From contig NZ_OBMT01000006.1 of NCBI RefSeq assembly GCF_900217815.1, forward strand, positions 62,001 through 126,000: DNA of 64,000 nucleotides, in the 5' to 3' direction. Shown here piece by piece: positions 10,258 to 19,921 of this stretch. The stretch comes from Rhodobacter maris (GTDB taxonomy: Bacteria > Pseudomonadota > Alphaproteobacteria > Rhodobacterales > Rhodobacteraceae). Below the pieces are notes generated by a model. The model was not told where the DNA came from. It ran no database searches and was given only the letters and a program-made list of their open reading frames with translations. The translations under genes and the position numbers were made by a program. Every line of letters begins with the position of its first letter. The first letter of the stretch is position 1.

Positions 10258-11562
10258 TTGCCCTCCGAAGCCCTTCATCTGCGCCCCGCGGCGCCCCGCA
10301 CGACCGGCCCCGAAGGGGCGGTGCCCGTGGCCCATGGCGTGCACTGGATCGGCGCGCTCGATCCGGGGCTGCGCAGCTTCGACGTGATCCTGAAAACCGC
10401 GAATGGCACCACCTACAATTCCTACCTCGTGCGGGGCACCGAGGGCGTGGCGGTGATCGACACGGTGAAGGCCGAGTTTGCGCCCGCCTTTTTTGAGCGG
10501 CTTGAGGCGGTCGCGCGCTATGACGAGATCCGTTACATCGTGCTCAACCATCTTGAGCCCGACCATACCGGCGCGGTGCCCGAACTGATCCGCCGCGCGC
10601 CGCAGGCCGAAATCCTTCTCTCCCCGCGCGGCCTGCCGATGCTGCGCGCGCTGCTGGGCGAGGCCTTTGCCACGGCGCAGGTGAAGCCCGTCACCACCGG
10701 ACATGCGGTTTCGCTCGGCAATCGCAGCCTTGCCTTCTTCAACACCCCCTATGTGCACTGGCCCGATACGCAATGCACCTGGCTGCCGGAAGAGCGAGTG
10801 CTCTTCACCTGCGACCTCTTTGGCAGCCATTTCTGCGACGGGCGGCTGTTCGAGGACCGGGTGGACGATTTCCGCCATGCCTTCGACAATTACTTCGACC
10901 GGATCATGCGTCCGTTCCGCAGCTTCGTGATTTCGGCGCTCGATCTGATCGAGCCCTTGGATTTTGCCATGATCGCCCCCGCGCATGGCCCGATCTTGCG
11001 GGCCGCCCCGCGCGACTGGCTCGCCCGCACTCGTGCGCTGGCCACCCCGCGCACGAAGGCGGAGACCGCCGAAAAGGTGCTGCTCATTTTCTATGTCTCG
11101 GCTTATGGCGCGACGGCCCAGCTTGCGCAGGCGATCCATGACGGCGCCGAGGAAGAGGAGGGCGTGCGGGTCTCCCTCTTTGATCTCGAAGGCGCCGATA
11201 TCGGCCCCTTCCTCGATCTGATCGAGGAGGCCGACGGGCTCGCCATCGGCACGCCCACGATCAACGGCGATGCCGTGCGCACGGTCTGGGACTTGCTCGC
11301 CCGCCTCGTCGATATCGAGACCCGGGGCAAGATGGGCGCGGCCTTCGGCTCTTACGGCTGGTCGGGTGAGGCAGTCCGCCTCGTTGAAACCCGGCTGCAA
11401 GGGCTCAAGATGCGTCTGCCCGAACCGGGGCTGCGGGTGAAGCTGCATCCCTCGGACGAGGAGCTGGAAGAGGGCCGCGCCTTTGGCCGTCGCCTTGCCC
11501 AGCAACTGACCGGCCGCGCCCCCCCGCGCGAGATCGACTTTGCAGAACTCGCCGCCCGCTGA
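10258..11562 (+). CDS. fprA: FprA, A-type flavodiiron protein
   Basis: 434-residue flavodiiron protein. The start is a TTG at 10258, chosen because AGGAG lies 7 nt ahead and the -24/-12 promoter is just upstream; the frame is open further upstream but through the promoter. The N-terminal metallo-beta-lactamase-like domain has the diiron motif NHLEPDHTGAV (HxExDH), and a flavodoxin domain starts near residue 275 (IFYVSAYGATAQLA). Such enzymes reduce O2 to water or NO to N2O using FMN. A nif-regulated FprA is known in R. capsulatus, and the promoter here agrees. It is first in an operon with ferredoxins fdxC and fdxN, so ferredoxin-driven oxygen scavenging that protects nitrogenase is plausible. 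Confidence 0.93.
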   Translation: MPSEALHLRPAAPRTTGPEGAVPVAHGVHWIGALDPGLRSFDVILKTANGTTYNSYLVRGTEGVAVIDTVKAEFAPAFFERLEAVARYDEIRYIVLNHLEPDHTGAVPELIRRAPQAEILLSPRGLPMLRALLGEAFATAQVKPVTTGHAVSLGNRSLAFFNTPYVHWPDTQCTWLPEERVLFTCDLFGSHFCDGRLFEDRVDDFRHAFDNYFDRIMRPFRSFVISALDLIEPLDFAMIAPAHGPILRAAPRDWLARTRALATPRTKAETAEKVLLIFYVSAYGATAQLAQAIHDGAEEEEGVRVSLFDLEGADIGPFLDLIEEADGLAIGTPTINGDAVRTVWDLLARLVDIETRGKMGAAFGSYGWSGEAVRLVETRLQGLKMRLPEPGLRVKLHPSDEELEEGRAFGRRLAQQLTGRAPPREIDFAELAAR

Positions 11563-11895
<333 letters not shown>

Positions 11896-11960
11896 CCCCG
11901 GGCCCTCCCTCACCCACCGCAAGCGCCGCTTGCATATTCAGGCAAGGAAAGGACACTCCC

Positions 11961-12161
11961 ATGGCCATGAAGATCGACCCGACCCTCTGCACTTCCTGCG
12001 GCGATTGCGAGCCGCAATGCCCGACCGAGGCGATCTCGCCGAAGAAGGGCGTTTATGCCATCAACCCCGATCTGTGCAACGAATGCGAAGGCGAGCACGA
12101 CCTGCCGCAATGCATCGCGACCTGCATGGAAGACGGTTGCATCACGCCGATCGAGGCCTGA
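11961..12161 (+). CDS. fdxN: FdxN, 2[4Fe-4S] ferredoxin, main donor to nitrogenase
   Basis: 66-residue dicluster ferredoxin. The first motif is CTSCGDCEPQCP and the second C-N-E-C-x8-C-x3-C with the insertion (ECEGEHDLPQC) typical of nif-type FdxN. It closely resembles R. capsulatus ferredoxin I, the principal electron donor to NifH. It follows fdxC by 65 bp and is followed at once by the rseC-like gene, placing it in the NifA-controlled operon. Confidence 0.97.
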   Translation: MAMKIDPTLCTSCGDCEPQCPTEAISPKKGVYAINPDLCNECEGEHDLPQCIATCMEDGCITPIEA

Positions 12162-12162
12162 G

Positions 12163-12672
12163 ATGAGCGGCTGCGCCCCCGCAGGACGGCCTGACCCGAT
12201 GGCCGGGGACATTGTGCCCCGCGCTCTGGTCGAGCGGCTGCGGGTGGTCGCGGTCGGGCCGGAACGGCTCACCGTTCTGGCCGATCGCGCCGCGGGCTGC
12301 GCCGCCTGTGCCGCGCGCAAGGGCTGCGGCACCGGCGCGCTGGCGCAACTCTCGCGCCCGCAACTTCTGGAAATCGACCGGCCGGCGGGCCTCGAGATCC
12401 GCCCGGGAGACGAGGTCGAGGTGGAGATGGGCGGGAACGCGTTTCTCGCCGCGGCGGGGCTTGCCTATCTGCTTCCCGCGCTCGCGCTCGTGGCGGGGGT
12501 GTCGCTCGCCTCCGGGCTCGGGCTGGGCGATCTGGGTGCGGGGCTCGCCGGGCTTTTCGCGCTCGGGCTCGGTTTCGTGCCGGTCGCGCTGATCGAGCGC
12601 CGTCGCCGCGGCGCCTCGGATCTGCGCGCGGTGGCGGTATTTGCGCCGGAAGCGCCCGCGTGCTGCAAATGA
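12163..12672 (+). CDS. RseC/MucC-family membrane protein
   Basis: 169-residue protein with an N-terminal cysteine-rich segment (CAACAARKGC, a CxxCx5C pattern), a short beta domain (EIRPGDEVEVEMGG), two transmembrane segments (about residues 85-105 and 110-135) and a short cytoplasmic tail. This is the RseC/MucC layout. In enterobacteria RseC acts with the rsx (rnf-type) complex in reducing SoxR, so its place between fdxN and rnfF fits an Rnf accessory role. It begins 1 bp after the fdxN stop and its end overlaps rnfF (ATGA). Confidence 0.85.
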   Translation: MSGCAPAGRPDPMAGDIVPRALVERLRVVAVGPERLTVLADRAAGCAACAARKGCGTGALAQLSRPQLLEIDRPAGLEIRPGDEVEVEMGGNAFLAAAGLAYLLPALALVAGVSLASGLGLGDLGAGLAGLFALGLGFVPVALIERRRRGASDLRAVAVFAPEAPACCK

Positions 12673-13757
12673 GACCGCGCGGCGCGCTCGCCCGCGCTGC
12701 GCTGGCACTTGCCGCCGGGCTGGCGCTGGCGGGCGGGATGCGTGCCCTGCGCCCCGTGCCCGATGTGAGCGAGTCGCTCTATCTCTTTGGCACGATGGTC
12801 GAAATCGAGATCCACGGGGCCGAGGCGGCAAAGGCGCGCGCCGCCATTGCCGCGGTCGATGCGCATCTCGAAAAACTGCATCACGACTGGCATGCTTGGC
12901 GACCGGGGGAGCTGGAAAGCCTCAATGCGGCGATCGCCGCGGGCGAGAGCTTCACCGTCGATGCGCCGATGGCGGCAGTGTTGGCGCAGGGCAAGGCGCT
13001 TTCCTGCGCCTCGGACGGGCTTTTCGACCCCGCGATCGGCGCGCTGGTCGAGGCCTGGGGCTTTCATGCCGACACGCTTCCCGAGGGGGATCCGCCGTCC
13101 GGGGGGGAGATTGCACGCCTCGTGGCCGCTCATCCGCGGATGACCGATCTCAAAATTGCCGGGCAGGAGGTGCGCTCGACCAATCCCGCGGTGCAGCTTG
13201 ATCTGGGGGCCTATGCCAAGGGTGCGGCGCTCGATCTGGCCGAGGCAGATCTGCGCGCGGCGGGCATTACCGATGCCGTGCTCAATGCGGGCGGCGGGGT
13301 GCAGGTGATGGGAAGCCACGGCGCACGGCCCTGGCGCGTGGCGATCCGCGATCCCTTTGCCTGGGGGGTGGTGGCGGCGCTCGAGCTGCGCCCCGGGGAG
13401 GCGCTGCATACATCCGGAAATTATGAGCGTTACCTTGATGCCGGGGGGGTGCGGTTCTCCCATATCCTTGATCCGCGCACGGGGCGGCCGGTCACCGATA
13501 TCGTCTCGGTTTCGGTGCTGGCGCAAAACGGCGCGCTGGCCGATGCCGCCGCCACCGCGCTCAGCGTTGCGGGCCTCGCCGACTGGCCGCGCATTGCCGC
13601 CGGGATGGGGGTAGAGAACGTTCTGATGATCACCGGGGAGGGGAAAATGGTCGCCACCCCCGCGATGCGGGCGCGACTCACCCCGGTGGGGGATGATTTT
13701 CCGGCGCCGATCAGACTTGTTGATCTGCCCGCGGTTTCCGCACCGCGCTGCGATTGA
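12669..13757 (+). CDS. rnfF: RnfF, ApbE-type FMN transferase
   Basis: 362-residue ApbE-family flavin transferase. An N-terminal hydrophobic signal (ARAALALAAGLALAGG) directs it to the periplasmic side. ApbE signatures include LDLGAYAKGAALDLA, LNAGGGVQVMG and HTSGNYERYL...SHILDPRTG. It should attach FMN covalently to RnfG and RnfD. The start is taken as the ATG that overlaps the rseC-like stop; a GTG 9 nt earlier is an alternative. It is the last gene of the fprA operon, so the enzyme maturing Rnf is made under the same NifA control as the pump itself. Confidence 0.94.
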   Translation: MRPRGALARAALALAAGLALAGGMRALRPVPDVSESLYLFGTMVEIEIHGAEAAKARAAIAAVDAHLEKLHHDWHAWRPGELESLNAAIAAGESFTVDAPMAAVLAQGKALSCASDGLFDPAIGALVEAWGFHADTLPEGDPPSGGEIARLVAAHPRMTDLKIAGQEVRSTNPAVQLDLGAYAKGAALDLAEADLRAAGITDAVLNAGGGVQVMGSHGARPWRVAIRDPFAWGVVAALELRPGEALHTSGNYERYLDAGGVRFSHILDPRTGRPVTDIVSVSVLAQNGALADAAATALSVAGLADWPRIAAGMGVENVLMITGEGKMVATPAMRARLTPVGDDFPAPIRLVDLPAVSAPRCD

Positions 13758-13781
13758 AGGCGTCCGGCTGACAAAAGGCGC

Positions 13782-13797
13782 TGGCATGGCCCTTGCT
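13782..13797 (+). promoter_or_regulatory. RpoN -24/-12 promoter of fdxD
   Basis: TGGCATGGCCCTTGCT, GG-N10-GC, 65 bp upstream of the fdxD ATG. No TGT-N10-ACA site was found in the preceding 200 bp, so activation may come from a weak or distant NifA site. Confidence 0.8.
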
Positions 13798-13861
13798 GGG
13801 GCGCTTTGCGGGGGGCAGCCCCCGACGATCACGAGAGAGTGACGACAACAAGGAGACAGCG

Positions 13862-14233
13862 ATGCCGAACATTACCTTCAGCGCACCGATTATGAAGAAG
13901 GACAAGACGATCTATGCCGTCGCGGGCAATACCTCGACGATCCTTGCGCTGGCGAAAGAACATGACATCCCGATCCCGTTTGAATGCGGTGACGGCGATT
14001 GCGGTTCGTGCCTGATCGAAGTAACTGCTCTGGGCGACAAGCCGCTGATGGGCATGGCGCTGACCGAAAAGGAAAAGGCGCGGCTCAAGGAGTTGCAGAT
14101 GATCTCTCCCGCGGAGCTTGAGCAGGCGGAAGTGAACGACACGCCGCCGCGGTTCCGCCTCGCCTGCCAGTTCATTCCGCGTGACGAGGATGTGCTGGTG
14201 AGCTTCACCGGCACGCCCGGCGGCTCTGCCTGA
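13862..14233 (+). CDS. fdxD: FdxD, [2Fe-2S] ferredoxin upstream of nifH
   Basis: 123-residue [2Fe-2S] ferredoxin with the loop CGDGDCGSCLIEV and a distal Cys in FRLACQFIP. It has an internal Lys/Glu-rich insertion (TEKEKARLKELQ) seen in the FdV/FdxD type found just ahead of nifH in R. capsulatus. A strong ribosome site (AAGGAGACAGCG) sets the start; an upstream in-frame ATG gives an implausible Arg/Ser-rich leader. It has its own -24/-12 promoter and is followed 58 bp later by a peroxiredoxin. Confidence 0.92.
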   Translation: MPNITFSAPIMKKDKTIYAVAGNTSTILALAKEHDIPIPFECGDGDCGSCLIEVTALGDKPLMGMALTEKEKARLKELQMISPAELEQAEVNDTPPRFRLACQFIPRDEDVLVSFTGTPGGSA

Positions 14234-14291
14234 AAAGATCCGGCGCGCCGCCTCCCCGGCGCGCCGGCCAACGCCCCGATCGAGGACCAAG

Positions 14292-14831
14292 ATGAAAACC
14301 AATTCCCGACTGCCCGACGTGATTTTCCACACCCGCGTGCGCGACGAGAGCGTGGGCGGGCCGAACCCCTACCGCTGGCAGGACATGACCACGGCGGATT
14401 ATTTTGCCGGAAAGCGCGTGGTGCTGTTCGCGCTGCCGGGCGCCTTCACGCCGACCTGCTCGACCTATCAGCTGCCGGGCTTCGAAAAGGGCTTTGGCGA
14501 GTTCGCCGCCAAGGGGATCGACGCGATCTATTGCCTGTCGGTCAACGACAGCTTCGTGATGAACCAATGGGCGAAAGCCCAGGGGCTTTCGAATGTGAAA
14601 GTGATCCCGGATGGCTCGGGCGAGTTCACCCGCCGCATGGGGATGCTGGTGCGCAAGGACAACCTGGGCTTCGGGTTGCGCTCGTGGCGTTATGCGGCGG
14701 TGGTGACGGACGGGGTGATCGAGGCCTGGTTCGAGGAGCCTGGCCTGATGGACAATTGCCCCGAGGATCCCTATGGCGTCTCGAGCCCGGAAAATGTGCT
14801 TGCCTATCTGAGCCAGGCGCAAGCGGCCTGA
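14292..14831 (+). CDS. Peroxiredoxin, Prx5 type
   Basis: 179-residue Prx5-subfamily thiol peroxidase. The peroxidatic cysteine is C56 in PGAFTPTCSTYQLPGF. Other family landmarks are DAIYCLSVNDSFVMNQW and the terminal PEDPYGVSSPENVLAYL. It reduces H2O2 and organic peroxides in the cytoplasm using thiols or glutaredoxin. It probably shares the fdxD transcript and is closed by a terminator at 14864. The location between fdxD and nifH suggests a protective role during nitrogen fixation, which is inference. Confidence 0.93.
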   Translation: MKTNSRLPDVIFHTRVRDESVGGPNPYRWQDMTTADYFAGKRVVLFALPGAFTPTCSTYQLPGFEKGFGEFAAKGIDAIYCLSVNDSFVMNQWAKAQGLSNVKVIPDGSGEFTRRMGMLVRKDNLGFGLRSWRYAAVVTDGVIEAWFEEPGLMDNCPEDPYGVSSPENVLAYLSQAQAA

Positions 14832-14863
14832 AAGCAGGTCTGCTGGATCCGAAAGACTGCAGG

Positions 14864-14886
14864 GCCCCGCTCCGGCGGGGCTTTTG
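14864..14886 (+). terminator. Intrinsic terminator after fdxD-prx
   Basis: A 7-bp perfect stem (GCCCCGC / GCGGGGC) with loop TCCG is followed by TTTT, 33 bp after the peroxiredoxin stop. Confidence 0.85.
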
Positions 14887-15067
14887 CTTGGGAGCGGGCA
14901 GGAGCCGCTTCTGGTTTCGCCGCGCAGGCGCGGCGACCCGCCGGGGGGGCTTCGCCCCCCGGACCCCCCAGCCGCGCAGGACATCGAGGATCGGAACCAA
15001 TCGGCGGATCGAAAAAGACGAAACCCGGAGCGCTGAGGGCGCCCCGGGCTTGCGGCCATCCGGTCAG

Positions 15068-15154
15068 TGGTGCGGTTGAGAAGACTCGAACTTCCACGGG
15101 AGTTACCCCACAGCGACCTCAACGCTGCGCGTCTACCAATTCCGCCACAACCGC
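15068..15154 (-). tRNA. tRNA-Leu (GAG)
   Basis: A minus-strand tRNA with 7-bp acceptor (GCGGTTG / CAACCGC), D-arm GTGGCGGAATTGGTAGAC, anticodon loop TTGAGGT giving anticodon GAG, a class-II variable arm, T-arm GTTCGAGTC, and an encoded CCA. The long variable arm and A-box fit leucine. It lies between the peroxiredoxin gene and the nifH promoter and is transcribed away from nifH. Confidence 0.95.
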
Positions 15155-15298
15155 ACGTTCTGACTTGGTGAGCGGGGATTTAGCGGAGCCCGCGGAGAAT
15201 GAAAAGACCCATTTTGACGCAATCTGCAATTCGGCACGATTTTTTTGTGACTTCCGGGATCGGGGGAAGGGCACGCGTTCGCGCTGCGCGCCGGGGGG

Positions 15299-15357
15299 GC
15301 TTGGGGGGAGGCCGGGGGCCGGGGGCACAGCCCCCGGCCCCCGGCCTCCCCCCAAGC
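15299..15357. repeat. Perfect 28-bp GC-rich inverted repeat upstream of nifH
   Basis: Arms at 15299-15326 and 15330-15357 are exact reverse complements, with a 3-nt loop (ACA). Each arm starts GCTTGGGGGGAGG and is nearly all G+C. An 8-bp hairpin (CGCTTCGG / CCGAAGCG, 15362-15382) follows directly. The structure separates the tRNA-Leu promoter side from the nifH regulatory region. There is no T-run, so it may act as an insulator or a Rho-assisted terminator. Confidence 0.85.
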
Positions 15358-15426
15358 GGGTCGCTTCGGCTCTGCCGAAGCGAAAGTTGCGTGCAAAATG
15401 TGGCGTTGCGCATCGGAGCCGACAAA

Positions 15427-15452
15427 TTGTCGGGTCTGCTCCAAACCCTACA
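15427..15452 (+). promoter_or_regulatory. Imperfect NifA site(s) of nifH
   Basis: Two overlapping near-matches to TGT-N10-ACA: TTGTCGGGTCTGCTCCAA at 15427-15444 (TGT-N10-CCA) and TGC-N10-ACA at 15437-15452. The first shares the core TGTCGGG(G/T)CTGCTCCA with a second element at 10016 in the fprA/rnfA region. The centre is about 60 bp from the -24 element. A palindrome CCGACAAATTGTCGG at 15419-15433 overlaps it. Confidence 0.55.
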
Positions 15453-15500
15453 ATTCTATCAATGATATGATTTTAAATGATAATATTGACTTTTGGGACT

Positions 15501-15516
15501 TGGCACACTCCCTGCT
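15501..15516 (+). promoter_or_regulatory. RpoN -24/-12 promoter of nifHDK
   Basis: TGGCACACTCCCTGCT, GG-N10-GC, 73 bp upstream of the nifH ATG. CTGC replaces TTGC at -12, but the invariant GC is kept. Confidence 0.92.
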
Positions 15517-15561
15517 GAATAGGCTGTGAGCGCGGTCGCGCACCGTCTCGACCCCAGATGA

Positions 15562-16476
<915 letters not shown>

Positions 16477-16490
16477 GGCCGATCTTGACG

Positions 16491-16514
16491 GGGCGGGCGC
16501 TGATGCGCCCGCCC
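16491..16514 (+). repeat. nifH-nifD intercistronic hairpin
   Basis: A perfect 10-bp stem (GGGCGGGCGC / GCGCCCGCCC) with loop TGAT begins 14 bp after the nifH stop, with no T-run. Such structures between nifH and nifD are thought to stabilise nifH mRNA and let NifH be made in excess over NifDK. Confidence 0.75.
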
Positions 16515-16564
16515 GACCTCCCCAACAAGCCCAATGAAACGCCAGTGAGAGGAGTGCCAAAAGG

Positions 16565-18070
16565 ATGGCCAAAGATCACGTGAGCGGCCCGGAAGACCTC
16601 GAGAACCTGATCAAGGAAGTGCTCGAAGCCTATCCCGCGAAAGCCCAGAAAAAACGCGCCAAGCACCTGTCGGTGACGACCGCGACCGACGAAGAGCCCG
16701 ATGCGGTCACCGGCATCGCCTCGAAATGCGACTCGACCAAATCGAACATCAAATCCGTTCCGGGCGTGATGACGATCCGCGGTTGCGCCTACGCCGGTTC
16801 GAAAGGCGTGGTCTGGGGTCCGATCAAGGACATGGTCCACATCTCGCACGGCCCGGTCGGCTGCGGCCAGTATTCGTGGAGCCAGCGCCGCAACCTCTAC
16901 ACCGGCACCACCGGCGTGGACAGCTTCGTGACGATGCAGTTCACCACCGACTTCCAGGAAAAAGACATCGTTTTCGGCGGTGACAAGAAACTGGAAAAAA
17001 CCATCGACGAGATCAACGAACTGTTCCCGCTGGCGAATGGCGTGACGATCCAGTCGGAATGCCCGATCGGCCTGATCGGGGACGACATCGAAGCCGTTTC
17101 GAAAAAGAAAAACAAAGACATCGGCAAAACTATCGTGCCGGTGCGCTGCGAGGGCTTCCGCGGTGTGAGCCAATCGCTCGGCCACCACATTGCCAACGAC
17201 GCGATCCGCGACTGGGTCATCGAAGCGGGCGAGAGCGAAGCGAAGAAGAGCTACGAGCCCGGCCCCTACGACGTCAACATCATCGGTGACTACAACATCG
17301 GTGGCGACGCCTGGGCCTCGCGCATGCTGCTTGAGGAAATGGGCCTGAACGTGGTCGGCTGCTGGTCGGGTGATGCGACGCTGGCGGAAATGGAACGCGC
17401 GCCGAAAGCGCGTCTGAACCTGATCCACTGCTACCGCTCGATGAACTACATCTGCCGCTACATGGAAGAGAAGTATTCGATCGGCTGGATGGAATACAAC
17501 TTCTTCGGCCCGACCCAGATCGCCGCCTCGCTCCGCGCCATCGCCGCGAAGTTCGACGCCTCGATCCAGGAAAAAGCGGAAGCCGTGATCGCCAAATACC
17601 AACCGCTCGTCGATGCGGTTCTGGCGAAATACAAGCCGCGCCTCGAAGGCAAGTCGGTCATGCTTTATGTCGGCGGCCTGCGTCCGCGCCACGTCGTCAC
17701 CGCTTATGACGACCTCGGCATGGTGATCGCCGGCACGGGCTACGAATTTGCCCACAACGACGACTACAAACGCACCGGTCACTACGTCAAGGAAGGCACG
17801 CTGATCTATGACGACGTGACCGGCTACGAGCTCGAGAAGTTCATCGAGAAGATCCGCCCCGACCTCGTCGGCTCGGGCATCAAGGAGAAATATCCGGTGC
17901 AGAAGATGGGCATCCCGTTCCGTCAAATGCACTCGTGGGATTACTCCGGCCCGTACCACGGCTACGACGGGTTCGCGATCTTCGCGCGCGACATGGACAT
18001 GGCCGTGAACAACCCCGTCTGGGGCCTGTTCAACGCGCCCTGGGACACCCCGGCCGTCGCGGCCGAGTGA
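16565..18070 (+). CDS. nifD: NifD, nitrogenase MoFe protein alpha chain
   Basis: 501-residue alpha subunit of dinitrogenase. P-cluster cysteines lie in [22 protein letters not shown] and [11 protein letters not shown]. FeMo-co is held by the Cys of [10 protein letters not shown] and the His of [13 protein letters not shown]. All ligands are present. The ribosome site is GAGAGGAG with the ATG 10 nt later. It is cotranscribed with nifH (88-bp gap) and nifK (95-bp gap). Confidence 0.99.
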   Translation: MAKDHVSGPEDLENLIKEVLEAYPAKAQKKRAKHLSVTTATDEEPDAVTGIASKCDSTKSNIKSVPGVMTIRGCAYAGSKGVVWGPIKDMVHISHGPVGCGQYSWSQRRNLYTGTTGVDSFVTMQFTTDFQEKDIVFGGDKKLEKTIDEINELFPLANGVTIQSECPIGLIGDDIEAVSKKKNKDIGKTIVPVRCEGFRGVSQSLGHHIANDAIRDWVIEAGESEAKKSYEPGPYDVNIIGDYNIGGDAWASRMLLEEMGLNVVGCWSGDATLAEMERAPKARLNLIHCYRSMNYICRYMEEKYSIGWMEYNFFGPTQIAASLRAIAAKFDASIQEKAEAVIAKYQPLVDAVLAKYKPRLEGKSVMLYVGGLRPRHVVTAYDDLGMVIAGTGYEFAHNDDYKRTGHYVKEGTLIYDDVTGYELEKFIEKIRPDLVGSGIKEKYPVQKMGIPFRQMHSWDYSGPYHGYDGFAIFARDMDMAVNNPVWGLFNAPWDTPAVAAE

Positions 18071-18087
18071 TCCTCTCCTGAGCTTGC

Positions 18088-18106
18088 GGGGGGCGACCCG
18101 CCCCCC
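18088..18106 (+). repeat. nifD-nifK intercistronic hairpin
   Basis: An 8-bp stem (GGGGGGCG / CGCCCCCC) with loop ACC begins 17 bp after nifD. No T-run, so it is probably an mRNA stability or processing element within nifHDK. Confidence 0.6.
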
Positions 18107-18165
18107 ATCCCTCCCTCCTGTTGGCCACGTCCCGGAATGCGGACGGCCCATGAAAGGAAAGACCC

Positions 18166-19704
18166 ATGCCCCAGTCGGCAGATAAGGTGCTCGACCATTC
18201 GAAGCTCTTCTTTGAGCCCGAATACAAGGAAATGCTCGCCAACAAAAAAGCGGTTTTCGAATGCGGCCACACCGCCGAAACCGTTCATCAGATTGGCGAC
18301 TGGACCAAATCCTGGGAATATCGCGAAAAGAACCTTGCCCGCGAAGCGGTGACGATCAACCCGGCGAAAGCCTGCCAGCCCGTCGGCGCGGTGTTCGCGG
18401 CGCAAGGCTATGAGGGCACGCTGCCCTTCGTGCATGGTTCGCAAGGCTGCGTGGCCTACTACCGCTCGCACCTCTCGCGCCACTTCAAAGAGCCGTCGGC
18501 GGCGGTGTCCTCGTCGATGACCGAAGATGCGGCCGTGTTCGGCGGTCTGACCAACATGGTCGAGGGCCTCGCCAACGCCTATGCGCTCTACAAGCCGAAA
18601 ATGATCGCCGTTTCGACCACCTGCATGGCCGAAGTGATCGGCGACGACCTCAACTCCTTCATCATCCAGTCGAAGGAAAAAGGCTCGGTTCCGGAAGATT
18701 TCCCGGTGCCCTTCGCGCATACCCCGGCCTTTGTCGGCTCGCATGTCGACGGCTACGACAACGCGCAAAAAGGCTTCCTCGAACTGTTCTGGAACGGTGC
18801 CGAGCGTCAAGCGGACGAAAGCCTCAACATCATCCCGGGCTTTGACGGCTATGCGGTTGCCAACAACCGTGAAATCAAGCGCATGCTCGACCTGATGGGC
18901 GTGGGCTTCACCTTCCTTGGCGATGTGTCGGAAGTTTATGACACCCCCTCGGACGGCACCTACCGGATGTATGCCGGCGGCACCAAGCTGGAAGACCTCA
19001 AAGCCGCGGTCAACGCCAAGGCGACGCTCTCGATGCAGGAATACTGCTCGCCCAAAACGCTCGAATATGTTGAGAAAACCGGCCAGGAAACCGCCGTGTT
19101 CAACTATCCGATGGGCGTGTCGGCGACCGACAACTTCCTGATGAAAGTCTCTGCCCTCACCGGCAAGGCGATCCCGGATGCGCTGAAACTGGAGCGCGGC
19201 CGCCTTGTCGACGCCATCGCCGACAGCCAAGCCTACCTCCACGGCAAGACCTTCGCGATCTTCGGCGACCCGGACTTCGTGCTCGGCATGGCGAAGTTCA
19301 TCATGGAGATGGGCGGCGAGCCGATCCATTGCCTTGCCACCAACGGCGGCAAGAAATGGGCCAAGCAAATGGACGAAGTGCTGAAAGCCTCGCCGTTTGG
19401 TCAAAAAGCCCAAGTCTGGGCTGGCAAAGACCTGTGGCACATGCGCTCCTTCCTGAACACCGAACCGACCGACTTCCTGATCGGCTCGTCCTACGGGAAA
19501 TACCTTGAGCGTGACACCGGCGTGCCGCTGATCCGCCTGACCTTCCCGATCTTCGACCGCCACCACCACCACCGCTTCCCGACCTGGGGCTACCAGGGCG
19601 GCCTGACGGTCCTCGTGAAGATCCTCGACGCGATCTTCCTCAAGGCCGATCAGGATGCGGGCAAGGTCGGCGAGACCGACATGAGCTTCGACCTGACCCG
19701 CTAA
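18166..19704 (+). CDS. nifK: NifK, nitrogenase MoFe protein beta chain
   Basis: 512-residue beta subunit of dinitrogenase. Its three P-cluster cysteines lie in [28 protein letters not shown] and [13 protein letters not shown]. The N-terminal region ahead of the first Cys is about 70 residues, as in the long-form NifK of Mo-nitrogenases, and wraps over NifD. The C-terminus has the conserved [14 protein letters not shown] segment. AAGGAA sits 9 nt ahead of the ATG. It ends the nifHDK operon and is followed by an intrinsic terminator. Confidence 0.99.
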   Translation: MPQSADKVLDHSKLFFEPEYKEMLANKKAVFECGHTAETVHQIGDWTKSWEYREKNLAREAVTINPAKACQPVGAVFAAQGYEGTLPFVHGSQGCVAYYRSHLSRHFKEPSAAVSSSMTEDAAVFGGLTNMVEGLANAYALYKPKMIAVSTTCMAEVIGDDLNSFIIQSKEKGSVPEDFPVPFAHTPAFVGSHVDGYDNAQKGFLELFWNGAERQADESLNIIPGFDGYAVANNREIKRMLDLMGVGFTFLGDVSEVYDTPSDGTYRMYAGGTKLEDLKAAVNAKATLSMQEYCSPKTLEYVEKTGQETAVFNYPMGVSATDNFLMKVSALTGKAIPDALKLERGRLVDAIADSQAYLHGKTFAIFGDPDFVLGMAKFIMEMGGEPIHCLATNGGKKWAKQMDEVLKASPFGQKAQVWAGKDLWHMRSFLNTEPTDFLIGSSYGKYLERDTGVPLIRLTFPIFDRHHHHRFPTWGYQGGLTVLVKILDAIFLKADQDAGKVGETDMSFDLTR

Positions 19705-19723
19705 GGGATCAGTACGAAAACAG

Positions 19724-19751
19724 GGGCCGGCGGGAGATCCGCCGGCCCTTT
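19724..19751 (+). terminator. Intrinsic terminator of nifHDK
   Basis: A perfect 10-bp stem (GGGCCGGCGG / CCGCCGGCCC) with a 5-nt loop followed by TTT, 20 bp after nifK. It isolates nifHDK from the nifE promoter. Confidence 0.9.
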
Positions 19752-19784
19752 GCTTTGCGCAATGTCGTTATGAAGTTTGGCTGC

Positions 19785-19802
19785 ATGTCGTGAACCCGAC
19801 AA
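19785..19802 (+). promoter_or_regulatory. NifA upstream activator site of nifE
   Basis: ATGTCGTGAACCCGACAA contains TGT-N10-ACA inside a longer palindrome (TGTCG-N6-CGACA). Its centre is about 87 bp upstream of the -24 element. Further CGACA repeats follow at 19805 and near 19830. Confidence 0.88.
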
Positions 19803-19878
19803 AACGACAAAAATCGGGCCAAGTCGAAAAATCACGACAGGGCAGTGGCTTGGCGGGCATTTTGCAGTGTGAAAAACT

Positions 19879-19894
19879 TGGCACGCTCCTTGCT
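19879..19894 (+). promoter_or_regulatory. RpoN -24/-12 promoter of nifENX
   Basis: TGGCACGCTCCTTGCT, GG-N10-GC, 28 bp upstream of the nifE ATG. Confidence 0.94.
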
Positions 19895-19921
19895 TGATGG
19901 TTCGTAACAGGGGAGCGCATC

